From: Gigaspora rosea | Lineage: Eukaryota; Glomeromycota; Glomeromycetes; Diversisporales; Gigasporaceae | NCBI GenBank assembly: GCA_003550325.1 | Contig: QKWP01000219.1 | Coordinates: 315,241 to 379,240, forward strand | Direction: 5' to 3' | Length of the DNA stretch: 64,000 bases | In this document: one piece after another, positions 1-11,333 of the stretch | Layout: the number at the start of each line of letters is the position of its first letter | How positions within the stretch are numbered: position 1 is the stretch's first letter | Translations under genes and position numbers: made by a program | The notes under the pieces: generated by a model | The model's input: the letters and a program-made list of their open reading frames with translations, nothing else | Told to the model about the DNA's origin: nothing | The model's database searches: none

Positions 1-183
1 CTCTTTGACAATTTCTGGCATCAACATTATCAGCCTCTTTCTCATATCAATTCTGCCTGGTATACCTCTCTTACTGTTTTTATTACAGAAGAAGAAGTTC
101 TTCAAACAATCTCTAAACTTCCAATGGCAAAGCCTGTGGTCCTACAGGAATTAGCTATGAAATGATCAAACACCTCAGTTCTC

Positions 184-3100
184 ATGGTATTACTACACTT
201 ACTGTTTTGTTTAACCGATGCCTTTCTGAAAACCGTATTCCTAAACTTTGGAAACATGGAAGAATTTTTCCTATTCCAAAAAAATAACACTTTTGAGGGT
301 AATCTAAATCTCACAAGACCTATTAGCCTTATTGAACACATCCGGAAACTTTATACAAAAATTCTTACTAATAGACTGAACCAAGTTTTTTCAAAACATA
401 CTATACTATCTCCTTATAACTACGTTGCACTTCCAAACAATAGTACTTCTATTCCCATTCATATTCTAAACAATCTAATTGAAGATGCAAATTGTAACCA
501 CAAAGAAATTTGGCTATTGTCTCAGGATATGAGCAAGGCTTATGATTCTGTCAACTTTACACTTTTTAAACATTCTCTCACTCGCCTTAATTTACCATCT
601 AGTATAATCAATATTCTTCTGGACTTACTAACTGACAGACAAAACCAAGTCATTACTAATCTTGGCCTTACTGCACCTTATCAGGTTCAGAATGGTATAG
701 ATCAAGGCGAAACTATTACTCCTCTTCTTTGGAGAATTTATTATGATCCTTTAATTACTCATATTCATACAAATACACCTGGTTACTCAATCGGTACATC
801 CTGGATGACTAACCTCAAAAATCAGACATTTGACAAAATCCAGACAAAATGCTCTGTCCTGGCCTATATGGATGATACTCTGTGGATTGCCTCTTCACAA
901 ACTGAACTTACTAGAATGATCTCTATTGCAGAATCTTTCTATACTATAGCTAATATTCAAGTTAATCCATCTAAATCCATTCTATCAACTAATCTGAAAG
1001 TTAATAACTATACCCCTATTATTTTTAACAACCATGCTCTTCCACTATGGCCATCATATCAACCTTTCAAATTCCTTGGATGCTGGTTTACACTTGACAA
1101 CAAACAATCAAAGCAAACATGCCTATTAATAACAGAATCTTCTCAGCTTATCAATATTGCTAGAACTAAAAAAATTACTGATACACAAGCACGATATATC
1201 ATTAATACTGTTATAATTCCTACTATGGAATATCGTATACAAAATATTGTCATTAACAGATCAGCTTGTAACAAGATTCTTTCGCACCATATAGGTCTAG
1301 TCAAGCACAAGGCCAAACTAAGTCGCACTATTCCTACTAGTACACTCCTTCATCCTCAACTTTATAATATTAAAAATATTTGGGATATACAGCTCCAACA
1401 CCATATCTCTAACTTTATTAAACGCTTAAATGACAACAACCTACTCGGTACTACAACTCATATTCGAATCCAGCAAATCCAAAATAACCTTTGGTCATCT
1501 ACTAGCATCTTTTCGCATCCTAATCCTACTATAGATGGCCCTAACTGCTATACAACTAATTTCAAAATTATTCAACTTTTTAAACATCTGGGATGGACTA
1601 TTAATTCTAATCCTAACTTTAATATTCCATTTACTATCAAAGAGGGATCAATATCTCTTGAATCTATACTATCTTCGCATTCTAAATATCCTACCTTCAA
1701 AAAACAAATTAGACATCATCATCTTCTATTTCTCGATCAACTCACCTCCTTTGACAACTCATGTTTGCTTGACTGGAAACATATTTCACCCAGACTTAAC
1801 AAAATTCCAAAAGGCAAAATTCCCTTGTGGTTTACCTTTTTGGAAGACCAAACAACAAGCCATGCATATGAACGTACTATTTACCCACACTTCAATTTAC
1901 CGCAAACTAACTACTACAGCTATACTACTGGACACTTCTCTAAATATACTAAACCTTGGCTCATTACTCTATTTGATAATCAAATAGTTATTGGCAAGGC
2001 ACGTCGCCAATCTAGTACTTCAGATTATACTCTTATCACACATTGGCAGTGCAATATTCAGCCACAATTTACACGATTATACCCAACACCATCTATTATT
2101 ACATTTCCATGCTCTAGCTGCTCTCTCAATTCCAACATTATTGCAAACAAATGTACTATTCTTATTCCAACAAGCCATGCCACCAAATTTTTTGGAAGAC
2201 TTAATCCTGACAAATCTGTAAACCTAAATGCCAACTACCTTGACCTTATTTTTTCAACTGCAGCAAGAAATCCAACAAGTATTCCAATACTACCAAATCT
2301 TCTTATACCAACAGCACAAATACCTTCTTTCTTTTACTCTAGCCCTGCACTTGATACCTTGCAATCAATTTGCCATTACAATAGTCATCTAACAGAATTA
2401 ACATTTTATACTGATGGTTCTGTTATTGATCTGGGCAATTCTCAGTGTTCTATGGGTATTGGCTGGATACAATTGTATAACCAGAACATTTTACATACTT
2501 TCCAATCACAAATCAAATTTTGGCCATGTTCCTTTAAAGCTGAGCTAGTAGCAGTTTTATCAGCTATTAGTACTGCTCCTAGAAACTGTTCTATACAAAT
2601 CTTTACAGATTCCCAATCTGTAATATCCAAATACAATAGCTTAATTCATACTATGCCTCTCTCCAAACCCTTTAATATACCTTATTGGCCTATCTGGAAT
2701 ACTTTATTAAACTTTATTAGATCATACAATCTTAATATTACTTTTCATAAAGTTATTGCACACCAAGATGATGAATTCAATAACAAAGCTGATCAACTAG
2801 CTCGCTGTCATCAAACTGCCCCATACCTTCTTTTTGATTCACAGAACATTTACAATCACAATTTTACTCTTTCTGTTGATAATTTTTCTATTGAACTTCC
2901 TATCTGTCGCTGTGTTAGAACTATTTGCCATGCACATATACTTGCTCTCTGGTCCTCTCAAAATCGTTTTCAACAATGGCTACCAATATCACAATATATT
3001 AACTGGAATGCTACCTGGTTATATATTAATAATAACCAAAAAATTTCAAACTATTCACATAGTTTTTACTCTTCAACACTCAAATCTTTTAGAATTAAAA

Positions 3101-3732
3101 TACTTTTAGATGATCTCCCTGCTCCACATATTCTTCATCGAAGAAATCCATCTTACCCTAATACCTGTCACCTCTGCCAACAAGCAAGTGAACCCTTACA
3201 CTGGATTATTTGTCCTACCTCTGAACCTTTATTCCAACTTATAAAAGACTCCTTAGCTCATATACTAAGTCCTAACAAACTTGAAATCACTAATTTAGCT
3301 GCTGAGAACCTATACACTCAAATTATGAACTTGAATAGCTTTCAAATTCATCAACTTCCCAACCAACCTTCTTTGCTTTCTACTTTATCTGGTTTGATAC
3401 CTTTGGATATTATCTCTACTCTATATGAACTTACTACATCTTCTAAATCTGCCTGCTCTCTCACTATTTCACTCTTACTTCATATCAACCAGCAAATTTA
3501 TACAAATATTTGGATCCCATACTGCATTTCTAGATCTCAAAATCAAGCATTATACTCCCAAGCTTCATCTTCTCTTTCTAGTACATTTTCTATATCCAAC
3601 TCTTCAAAAAATATACAAGATAGTCATAATCACATCTTTGATATTTCACTACAAAAAATTGAAACTTGGTTATACAAATGGATCAAATTCTCTACACCTT
3701 CATCAGATATTCTTACATATACACAAATCTAG
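184..3732 (+). CDS. LINE polyprotein: reverse transcriptase plus RNase H
   Basis: Copies element RNA into DNA at a chromosomal nick (target-primed reverse transcription, known for the family). Numbering from the open frame at 184: RT motif A has Asp115 in DMSKAYDSV, motif B is near 170-183 (DQGETITPLLW), and motif C is YMDD at 228-231. RNase H follows with its four acidic residues at Asp744 (YTDGS), Glu787 (KAEL), Asp809 (FTDSQS) and Asp870 (NNKADQLA). A C-x2-C-x7-H-x3-C motif begins at Cys995, as in the zf-RVT tail of such elements. The Met at 184 is not the true start: bases 1-122 read in the same frame, about 123-283 read in another frame, and homology resumes in frame 1 from about 284, so there are two compensating one-base shifts. 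No stop interrupts the remaining 1,150 codons. Spelling is AT-rich like the surroundings. Confidence 0.9.
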   Translation: MVLLHLLFCLTDAFLKTVFLNFGNMEEFFLFQKNNTFEGNLNLTRPISLIEHIRKLYTKILTNRLNQVFSKHTILSPYNYVALPNNSTSIPIHILNNLIEDANCNHKEIWLLSQDMSKAYDSVNFTLFKHSLTRLNLPSSIINILLDLLTDRQNQVITNLGLTAPYQVQNGIDQGETITPLLWRIYYDPLITHIHTNTPGYSIGTSWMTNLKNQTFDKIQTKCSVLAYMDDTLWIASSQTELTRMISIAESFYTIANIQVNPSKSILSTNLKVNNYTPIIFNNHALPLWPSYQPFKFLGCWFTLDNKQSKQTCLLITESSQLINIARTKKITDTQARYIINTVIIPTMEYRIQNIVINRSACNKILSHHIGLVKHKAKLSRTIPTSTLLHPQLYNIKNIWDIQLQHHISNFIKRLNDNNLLGTTTHIRIQQIQNNLWSSTSIFSHPNPTIDGPNCYTTNFKIIQLFKHLGWTINSNPNFNIPFTIKEGSISLESILSSHSKYPTFKKQIRHHHLLFLDQLTSFDNSCLLDWKHISPRLNKIPKGKIPLWFTFLEDQTTSHAYERTIYPHFNLPQTNYYSYTTGHFSKYTKPWLITLFDNQIVIGKARRQSSTSDYTLITHWQCNIQPQFTRLYPTPSIITFPCSSCSLNSNIIANKCTILIPTSHATKFFGRLNPDKSVNLNANYLDLIFSTAARNPTSIPILPNLLIPTAQIPSFFYSSPALDTLQSICHYNSHLTELTFYTDGSVIDLGNSQCSMGIGWIQLYNQNILHTFQSQIKFWPCSFKAELVAVLSAISTAPRNCSIQIFTDSQSVISKYNSLIHTMPLSKPFNIPYWPIWNTLLNFIRSYNLNITFHKVIAHQDDEFNNKADQLARCHQTAPYLLFDSQNIYNHNFTLSVDNFSIELPICRCVRTICHAHILALWSSQNRFQQWLPISQYINWNATWLYINNNQKISNYSHSFYSSTLKSFRIKILLDDLPAPHILHRRNPSYPNTCHLCQQASEPLHWIICPTSEPLFQLIKDSLAHILSPNKLEITNLAAENLYTQIMNLNSFQIHQLPNQPSLLSTLSGLIPLDIISTLYELTTSSKSACSLTISLLLHINQQIYTNIWIPYCISRSQNQALYSQASSSLSSTFSISNSSKNIQDSHNHIFDISLQKIETWLYKWIKFSTPSSDILTYTQI

Positions 3733-3920
3733 GTGAGCCTTGGCCACTCTGGTAGGTTTAGGCCGCAGATAAGTATTTAGGTTTACTTAGATATATGTCT
3801 GAGTTTTATTCTTAGCATTAGATTTAAAAAAATAAAATTTCTTTTAGTATTGTAAAAAGTTTCTATTAAATTTAATAAAGATAAAAGCAAGGTCTCACCT
3901 TTAACATTTAAAAAAAAAAA
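3733..3920 (+). other. LINE 3' UTR and poly-A tail
   Basis: About 180 bases separate the TAG stop (3730-3732) from an A-run at 3910-3920. There are AATAAA-like signals near 3828 and 3876. AGGTGAG at 3731-3737 and CTCACCT at 3894-3900 are exact complements, so the UTR could close into a stem; such 3' structures are used for RT recognition in some LINEs, but the role here is inference. Confidence 0.6.
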
Positions 3921-4460
3921 TAATTTCCCTTAGTACTATTTGAACTATCTCATTAAGAGAAGTTAAATGGCACCAAAATTATTGTCGCAGCCAATACTAA
4001 AAATGGCTGATGCTAAAATTTTGACCTACTTTGATATGAAATTTTAAAATTTTTTGTAGTGATTTTTTCAGTTTTGTCTTATAGAGTTAGGGTGAGGTTT
4101 GGAGTAGATTTGATATTTAAAATGTATTTATAGATTTTAGCAGAGCTTATAGTTTCAAATCAAAATCACAAATTTCAGCATCTGCTTCGACAATTATTAA
4201 ATTTGGTCTACTAGTTGGCAAAATAGTTTGATATTTATAAAATTTATTTAAATATGATTTTCTTGTAATCTAGTAATTAAAATTTAATGAATTTGGTACT
4301 ATTTGATCAGCCTTATCGAAATAAATCTTAGTACTAAAAGTGCTAAATTCTAACTACCAGACTACAAGTAATTGCTGAATTTGGTAAAATTTTTTAAAGT
4401 CACAGATTTTTGCAAATTTGCACCATATTTATTTTTCTAATATTAGCTATACTATTTTTC
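3921..4460. other. Non-coding AT-rich DNA with a degenerate inverted repeat
   Basis: No reading frame of note. A GTACYATTTGA/TCAAATGGNACC-type palindrome lies near 3938-3978 and recurs near 11480-11522. Bases near 3968-3990 (CCAAAATTATTGTCG) and near 4180-4205 (inverted, CGACAATTATTAAATTTGG) form a loose inverted pair, so a decayed MITE of about 240 bp is possible. Confidence 0.4.
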
Positions 4461-4582
4461 AAATTTGAGTAAAGATTATCTAGCACTTACTTGATCAAAT
4501 TTGATCAATTTTTTTATTTTAATTCTATAAGTTTATAGTTTAAATTTGATCAAATGAGTGCAAGTAATCTTTGTTTAAAATT
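4461..4582. repeat. Palindromic MITE-like repeat, copy 1
   Basis: The left half (TAAAGATTATCTAGCACTTA) and right half (inverted, AAAGATTACTTGCACTCA) are complementary over about 45 bases each, around an AT-rich centre containing ATTCTATAAGTTTATAG. The same structure recurs at 6592-6717 and in weaker form at 4620-4745 and 6945-7075. Confidence 0.6.
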
Positions 4583-6591
4583 TATAACAAAAACTATAGC
4601 TAATTTTTTTTAGACTATTTAGTAGTTTTTTAACAATCACTTATCCAATTTTGATAATTTTTTTTATTTTACTTCTATATATTTCAAAATTAAAAATAAA
4701 AATTTTTATCAAATTTAGAACAATACTTGTTAAAAATCTTTATTGAAAAATTAAACAAAAATTTATTGCAATATTTATATTTTAAAAAATTTTTTAAAAA
4801 CCTTTAAATAAGGATTTTTTGATAAGTAACATTAAATTTGATAAAAATTTTTATATTGAATAATTATTAAAATAACTAGAGGTAATGATCACTATAGTTA
4901 TATAATGCAATATAAAAGATTTGTATTTGATTTTTTCATTTTTTGTTTGCTTTTTTTTTTTATTATTTATAAGTACCAATATATATTTATTTATTTTTTT
5001 ATATTGTTTGTCTATTTTAATGTGTGTGCTTGTTCATCATTGGCTATCTGGTTCAGTATTTCTCTTTTCATCCCTGGTGTCTCCTATTTAGTATTCTTTG
5101 CAACGTCGTTCCTCTTTCATCATTGGTATCTTTTAGTTTAATATTTTTCTTTTCATTTCTGGTGCTGTCCAATTCAGTATTTTTTACTTGAAATATGGCT
5201 TCTTTTTTCATTTTGTTCAGCTTGGCATTTTTCTTTCAGCTTTGGCATTGTCCAATTCAGTATTACTTTTGATATAGTTTTTTCTTTGTCATAAGTATTA
5301 TTAGTTTTAGTGCCTTTCTGTAATAGTTTTTTCTTTTGCTGTTAGCATTGCCAAATTTGGTACTTCTTTTAGTTAGTGCTTTTTTTTTTACTAGTTGTAC
5401 TTTAACATAGTAGATTTTGGGTCATGTGTTCAGTTAAGTATTTCTTTTCTTTTTGTTTTCAATTTCGTTTTCGTGTTTATGCAATACTAATTCTCCTTTT
5501 TGGATAGTGAATCATTTACCACTGTCATATTTTGCTTTTTGGTGCCATTAATTAAATATTTCTATTGTTAGTTTCAAGTTTTAATGCAATTCACTGTACT
5601 GTTGTTCTGTACATTTTCATGTTGATTTTTTGCTTTGTAATTAGAGTTAGTATTAGAACTAGGATTAGTATTAGGCTAAACATTTAGGAAAAAAGTGTAA
5701 AGCGGAGGCGACAGCTGTAGCAAGAGACTACAGGGTAATATGAATACAACAGCAACTTTAATATGCTTCACAATATTGTGATACTACACTTCTATACACA
5801 GTACAGTTTGTATTGCTTCACTAATATTTAGCAATTTCTACAGAGTTCACTTTACTTACCCATAATATTGCAACCTTTGCAACCTATAGTTCATAAAGGT
5901 TTAATTTATTACAGCAGGCAACTCTAGTGCATATAGCTAATGTATTTTACTTTATTTCACTTAAAGTATTAAGTAAATAATTGTGTACAATAGCAATTAT
6001 ACTATTAAATAGTTATTAATAAATTTTTTATTGCTGTAATTAGTGTTGTAAATTTTGGACTCAAATACTGTTCTCATCAGAACAGTACATTAGCTACAAG
6101 TATTCTCAAACTATTGGTTAGTATTCTTATAAAAAAAAAAAAATCACCAATATAAGTTGTTGTTATTGTTGTTATTATAGCAAATTGAAATCTATTTTAT
6201 CAAAATTATTTATTAATTTTTGGTTTTGGCATAAAATATATAGCTAATTATTATACTTATGAGAACAATATTATTATTTTACTGTTCTCAAAAAATTTTT
6301 TAATAGTGAACAGTAAAAAATTTATACCATTCACAAATTTATAATATTGCTCTTATGAGAACTCTGAAAATACTAATTTCCTATACTGGCTGTAATTATG
6401 ATGTTGTTGATCAATATATTATTATCTATTAATTGGTCATTCACAGTCACATGATAGTGATTATTACTACTAGTTATATTCTTTTTTATTTTAATTTAGT
6501 AAGTAAATATATCAAATTGGATATGTGATTGTTATAAATCTTTACTTAATAGTTTAGAATAAAATTAGCTGCAACTTTTTTTTATAGGTGT
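4583..6591. other. T-rich non-coding stretch with degenerate repeats
   Basis: Bases 4905-5620 are strongly T-rich on this strand and hold degenerate direct repeats of the type GGTGCTGTCCAATTCAGTAT (near 5010-5380). Open frames here encode only low-complexity Phe/Leu/Ile runs and are not credible genes. Bases 6240-6365 form a weak inverted repeat around CTTATGAGAAC. No RNA gene is visible. Confidence 0.4.
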
Positions 6592-6717
6592 TTAAACTTT
6601 AAACAAAGATTACCTAGCACATACTTGATCTAATCCTATAAACTTATAGAATTGAAATAAAAAACTTGATTGAATTTGATTAAATAAGTGCTAGATAATC
6701 TTTATTCAAAATTTAGG
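6592..6717. repeat. Palindromic MITE-like repeat, copy 2
   Basis: AAAGATTACCTAGCACATAC on the left pairs with the inverted right arm AAAGATTATCTAGCACTTAT, around CCTATAAACTTATAG. It is clearly the same family as 4461-4582 and keeps longer arms with fewer mismatches. Confidence 0.65.
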
Positions 6718-6769
6718 CACTTATAAAAAAAAAATATTATAGCTAATTTTTTTCTAAACTATTTAGTAA

Positions 6770-7080
6770 GTTTTTCAACAATCACATATTCAATTTTGAT
6801 AACTTTTCTTTATTTAAATTCTATAAATTTACAGAATTAAAATAAAAAATTTATTATATTTGAATTGATTGTAGTTGAAAATCTTTTTAATTTGAAAAAA
6901 TAATTTATTTTGAGTTTTTAGTTGTTTCTAAGATATTCAAACTTTTAGTAAAGATTTTTTAATACTTATCTAACCAAATTTGATATTTTTTTTATTTTAA
7001 TTCTATAAAAGTATAGAATTAAAATAAAAAAGTTTTCTGAGTTTATTCAAATTTTTGCTATAAAAATCTTTGCTATCTTT
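6770..7080. repeat. Decayed relatives of the palindromic repeat
   Basis: Two tandem, weaker versions of the palindromic element share the centre TTTATTTTAATTCTATAAA and its inverted partner, but the arms are eroded. A further one lies at about 46780-46900. Confidence 0.4.
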
Positions 7081-7324
7081 GCTAGAATTAAAAAAAACAT
7101 TTCAAAAGTTTGAAAGGATCTTTAATATTTTGATTGCTTTGATTGGATTTTACACACATAACTAGAAAGTTTTTTGTAAAAAAGCAACAAGTATCTTAGC
7201 ATTACTACTATAAAAATTTGCCATCTGGTAAATTAAAACTCAAGGTCATCAGGAGTAATTTAAAATCAAAATAAAAATACCCAAATTCTAATACTACAAT
7301 GATAATGAAATTTTTTTAGAGGTA

Positions 7325-7519
7325 CAGTCACACCCCTCTAAGTGAATGCCCTTAGGAGCATAGTGAAAAAAGACAAAATATGCACTTAGAGGGAGTTTGC
7401 ATTTAGAGGGGTTAAAATTTATAATTGTTATATTGTTTGGTACCAAGAGGGGCATGCACTTAAAGAGGTTTTTCATATACTATGCACTTAGGGGGCATGC
7501 ACTTAGGAGGGTGTGACTG
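7325..7519. mobile_element. pogo/Tigger-type MITE (TA target)
   Basis: Terminal inverted repeats CAGTCACACCCCTCTAAGTG and (inverted right end) CAGTCACACCCTCCTAAGTG, flanked by TA on both sides (7323-7324, 7520-7521). The 195-bp interior holds repeated TGCACTTAGAGGG-like blocks and no coding frame. CAGT... ends with a TA duplication are typical of pogo/Tigger elements. Relatives are at 35125-35286 and at 12230-12246 plus 17567-17725. Confidence 0.75.
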
Positions 7520-7912
7520 TAATGCTATTGCACCCAAAGTAGTGATTGTCTAAGTATAGTTACTTTATATCTAAGTAGTACTTTAGCTAAAATTACAATT
7601 TAAAGCATTTATAATAATCTAATTTAGGTGCTTAGTGCAATTTTAAATAAATTTCCACTTTAGATACAAAAATGCTAGGTCTTGACCTATAAACTTATTT
7701 CAAAAAAAATTCTATTTGCTATATAACAAGCAAATTCTTTGCTTAATACAGTGTGGAACATCTAAAAGCTTCCCAAACTTTAAAAGCTAATAATATTTAA
7801 TATAAAAACAATATCACAAAAAATAGATCCTTATTTTGTAATTTAGCTAATTTACTACAACTTATTTTTTTTTTTTTTTACTCTTTGACATGTCATGCCG
7901 ATATTTTATTAA

Positions 7913-9330
7913 GGGTAGAGTGAACATAGATCATTTTTCATATAAATTTGGTTGCAAATTTTTTTTGTGTAATAGCAATTACACAAATAGAAATTAGATA
8001 TATATAGAATCTTTGATGATATCTGATATATCTGATATGTACATACGTACGTATATACGAACGAACGTACATACAAGCTATAGCAGCTAGAGACAATTTA
8101 CTTTAGTGCTGCAAGTAAAGATAAGATTTATTATTTTTTTTATTTTTTTTATTTTTTTGAAAATAACCAGAAAAATTACTAGTTACACAGGCCAACCTAC
8201 TGTATATACTATATATATTGATAGAGGTATATCCCTTTTTTTTCATTTTTTTTTCTTTTTTACACTAAAAGCATTTTTTTTATATTTAGTATCGCTGTCA
8301 TTGCTTGTTTGTGCCTCATTTTGTCACTTTACTGGTGTTTCTACTTCGTTGCTTTCTGGTACTGTGCCATGTTGCATTTGCTGTACTGTATTGCATTTAG
8401 TGTGAGTTGGCCATGTTATGTTGCAGTTCACTAGTGCACTGTCTTGTTGTATTACTAGTCCGTGTTGACTTTTTCCTGTACTAGTATTTCAGCAGTATCA
8501 TTATATTGTTGATTTCTTTGGCTTATTATTTGTCTTTTCTTTGGATTGTTGATGGTGTATAAAGCAATGATTAAAACAAGTATTGTAGTAGGGTTATGGA
8601 TAAGTTTAGAATATAATTAAGCTATAGAGTAGTTTAATAACAAGGTAGGGTCTACGGAATTAGTATAAAAGTTAGGATCATGTTTAGATAGTTGCGCAGG
8701 TCTAGTTGAAAGTTAGAGTTAGATTGGTGTTAAATAACAAGATAGTTTTTAGTACCGGTATTAGATTATAAAAATAGTTTGCGCATTATAAATAAATATG
8801 AAATAAATATGAAATAAATATTAAAAACTTCAAAGCTGATTGTTAGGTGAGATTTTTTTTATTAAAAAAAAAAGACATTGCTTATATTATTATTAATTAA
8901 AAAAATAAATTTAAAAAATATTTTTTATAAATTTTTTTTAATTAAAGCGATTAAAATCGCTTTAATTTATTAAAGCTATATACTACGTACTGTATTACTA
9001 TATTATTACAATCACGTTTACTATCCCTAATTTTGATTGGATAATTATTTATTCTAGAATGTTGATCGAATAAAAAAAATTTTGTGCTATTTAGGCAAAT
9101 TTTAGTTAACTTAGACAAATTTTATAATATATACACATAGGTTTTTTTAAAATAGTACAGGGGCTTAAAGTTTATTACCATAAATAGAAGGATTTGATCT
9201 ATGTACCACAAAATTTTGGCTAAAATTAATTGTTATTTAAAAAGTTTTATTAGTGGCGTATTTGTGAAACACAGGTAACATTTTTTTACATAATGATCCT
9301 ATATGAAAATGATCTATATTCACCCTACCC
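7913..9330. mobile_element. TTAA-flanked inverted-repeat element, large copy
   Basis: Ends GGGTAGAGTGAACATAGATC and (inverted) GGGTAGGGTGAATATAGATC are next to TTAA on the left (7909-7912) and TTGA on the right (9331-9334). The family recurs at 41422-41793 and 43928-44318, both with TTAA on each side, which points to a piggyBac-like mechanism. The 1.4-kb interior is AT-rich, includes a CATACGTACGTATATACGAA stretch near 8042 and T-runs near 8130-8280, and has no transposase. It may have gained insertions, being about 1 kb longer than its relatives. Confidence 0.6.
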
Positions 9331-9425
9331 TTGAAGCAGTATTGAGTACTATTTATAGCCTGTTAATATATGATACTTAAAACTAGAATTCAACATCATG
9401 CAGTTACTTCGAAAGCATCTACATG

Positions 9426-9667
9426 CAGTGTTGTCACTTGGACATTTTTTGGACATTTTGGTCATTTTTTCAAATTAAAATTACTTAAAATTTTATTAAG
9501 ATAATCTATTTTAAATTTTTTACCAATGAGTCTAGCACCTAAAAAAATATATATTTTTTAAATTACTTTATTGAATAGTTAAACATGGGACATAGGCTTG
9601 GACGATTTTGGACAATCTTGGCATTGGACAAAAAACATAGTATGGACACGTCCAAGTGACAACACTG
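9426..9667. mobile_element. hAT-type MITE
   Basis: The ends CAGTGTTGTCACTTGGAC and its exact inverse are flanked by TCTACATG (9418-9425) and CCTACATG (9668-9675), an 8-bp duplication with one mismatch. CAG-starting ends with 8-bp duplications are the hAT pattern. The interior has GGACATTTT repeats and no gene. Confidence 0.75.
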
Positions 9668-9675
9668 CCTACATG

Positions 9676-11083
9676 TGACCGGTCGCACCACCTTATAGAT
9701 AAAGCAGATGTAAACTTTGTTAGTCCACAGCAAAGAGCGACAGAGGATTTTCCTTTAAAATCCCTCCCATCTAGCATCAATAGTGGGAATAAACTCAACC
9801 ATTCAAGAAAAAACAGATAAAACAAGAAAACAAAAAGAAGTAAAAAAGGGGAAAATAACTACAAGACCTAAACGAAAAACCAAAACTAACAAAAATATTA
9901 AAAAATAAAAGATGAGAAAAATGAAGAAAAATTCTATGCTAATGACGTAAACTAACAAAAGAAACATAAAAAGCTACAAAGGACAAAAGAAAAGTAGATA
10001 AAAATTATATAATACTGCATGACCTACATTCGTCAAAGTATTATATGTACATCATAGAAAAGAAAAGGAAAAAAAAGAAAAAACTACGTCTAAAAGAAAC
10101 TTTTAAAAGAAAAAAATTTTTTCTAATATTCTTCTCCAGATTGTCCTCACATGTCATTTATTGTTTATTTCGCAGGTATCGAAACTTGCTCATGACCAGG
10201 CTCCAATTCTGGTAGGCCTATTTCCAAATTGGGAGGTGTAAACATTGTCAATCTTTTGGAGAAGATAAGCTGGATTTCCCACTTTTTGGCAAAAATTTCA
10301 GAAAAAACCAAAGAGAAATATCGAGAGTACCAAAACTTGTAAAGAGCATAAGTTTTACATTTTGTAGAATAGTATTAATAACCAAAAGTATGTTTTTGTC
10401 TAAACTTCTACATCTTTTGACAAAAAATTCCAGAGTTTTAGCTCTACTACATTTTCTATAGCAACAAATTTTTTCGCCCAAAGAACCAAACCCACAAAGA
10501 GAATCTTTTTCAGCTCTATTTCAGTCATCTCATATGTAATCTAAAATCCTGTATTCAAGCTGCTTCTAGATAAAGCTATTGTTATATATAAAAATACTAA
10601 CTACAAAATTTTTGTAGGTCAGCATTTATGAAAAGTTTTGGTCCAGAGGATCATTGGAATGAGTTGGTTTAAAAATTGAATTTACTACAACTTAGTAGCC
10701 TTAACTTTTCAAAAATTATTGTATATTGTTTTAATTAATAAGTTTAAATGTATAGTATTTTTATATAATACGTAAAATTTAACCAAAAATGGAACAAGTC
10801 ACATGTTTAGCCTTCTAATATTGGCTAATTTTAAAATTAATTTTTAAATTAATTTTAAAATATTTTTTAAATTAATTTTTAGCAAATCAAAATACAAGGG
10901 TTTACAAAGACATTAAATTTTAATATGAAATTTTTGAAAATGGTCCAAATTTCATAATTTCTGTATTAGGTGTCCCACACTATATTAAGGATTCTCTCAT
11001 ATTTGAAAATTACTAATTATCAATTTATCAAGCCAATAAAAATCCAAAGTAAGCACAAACAAAAATAAAAACAAGGCTATGGT
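9676..11083. other. AT-rich non-coding stretch
   Basis: A-rich (9780-10110) then mixed AT-rich sequence. Short open frames are present on both strands but none has recognisable domain content or splice structure. I see no RNA gene. Confidence 0.35.
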
Positions 11084-11085
11084 TT

Positions 11086-11332
11086 ATGGCTAATTTGAAA
11101 ATTAGTGGGATACATAATAAATTTTGTAGTAATTGTTAACAAATTTTAGTAATTATTTTTGGATAATAAAAGCATAGTTTTTAATAATATAATTTTTGGC
11201 TAGTACAAAACATATCATGATAATATATCAGCTAAGAATTATATTATCAAAAAACTATACTATTACCATATTACTGAAAAATAATTATCACAAAATTCAT
11301 CACATGTCCTACTAATTTTCAAATCAGCTATA
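11086..11332. repeat. Fold-back (hairpin) element
   Basis: Left arm GGCTAATTTGAAAATTAGT and right arm (inverted) AGCTGATTTGAAAATTAGT continue as imperfect complements for about 120 bases each, so the whole 247 bases can fold into one hairpin. It abuts the next element at its right end. Confidence 0.6.
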
Positions 11333-11333
11333 A

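Larger units (their letters stand above)
1..3920 (+). mobile_element. Non-LTR retrotransposon (LINE), 5' end outside window
   Basis: The element carries reverse transcriptase, RNase H and a C-terminal zinc-knuckle-like motif in one reading frame, followed by a short 3' UTR and a poly-A run at about 3910-3920. This order is that of RNase H-bearing LINEs (I/Tad-like groups); an endonuclease domain would lie upstream of base 1 and cannot be seen. The 5' boundary and target-site duplication are outside the window. The first 180 bases already read as the N-terminal part of the RT region, so the element continues to the left. Confidence 0.9.

Noticed and set aside
4905..5141. Possible small membrane protein
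   Set aside because: Hydrophobic only because the DNA is T-rich; the same happens at 8106-8405, 16850-17099 and 57800-58025, all in T- or A-rich tracts.
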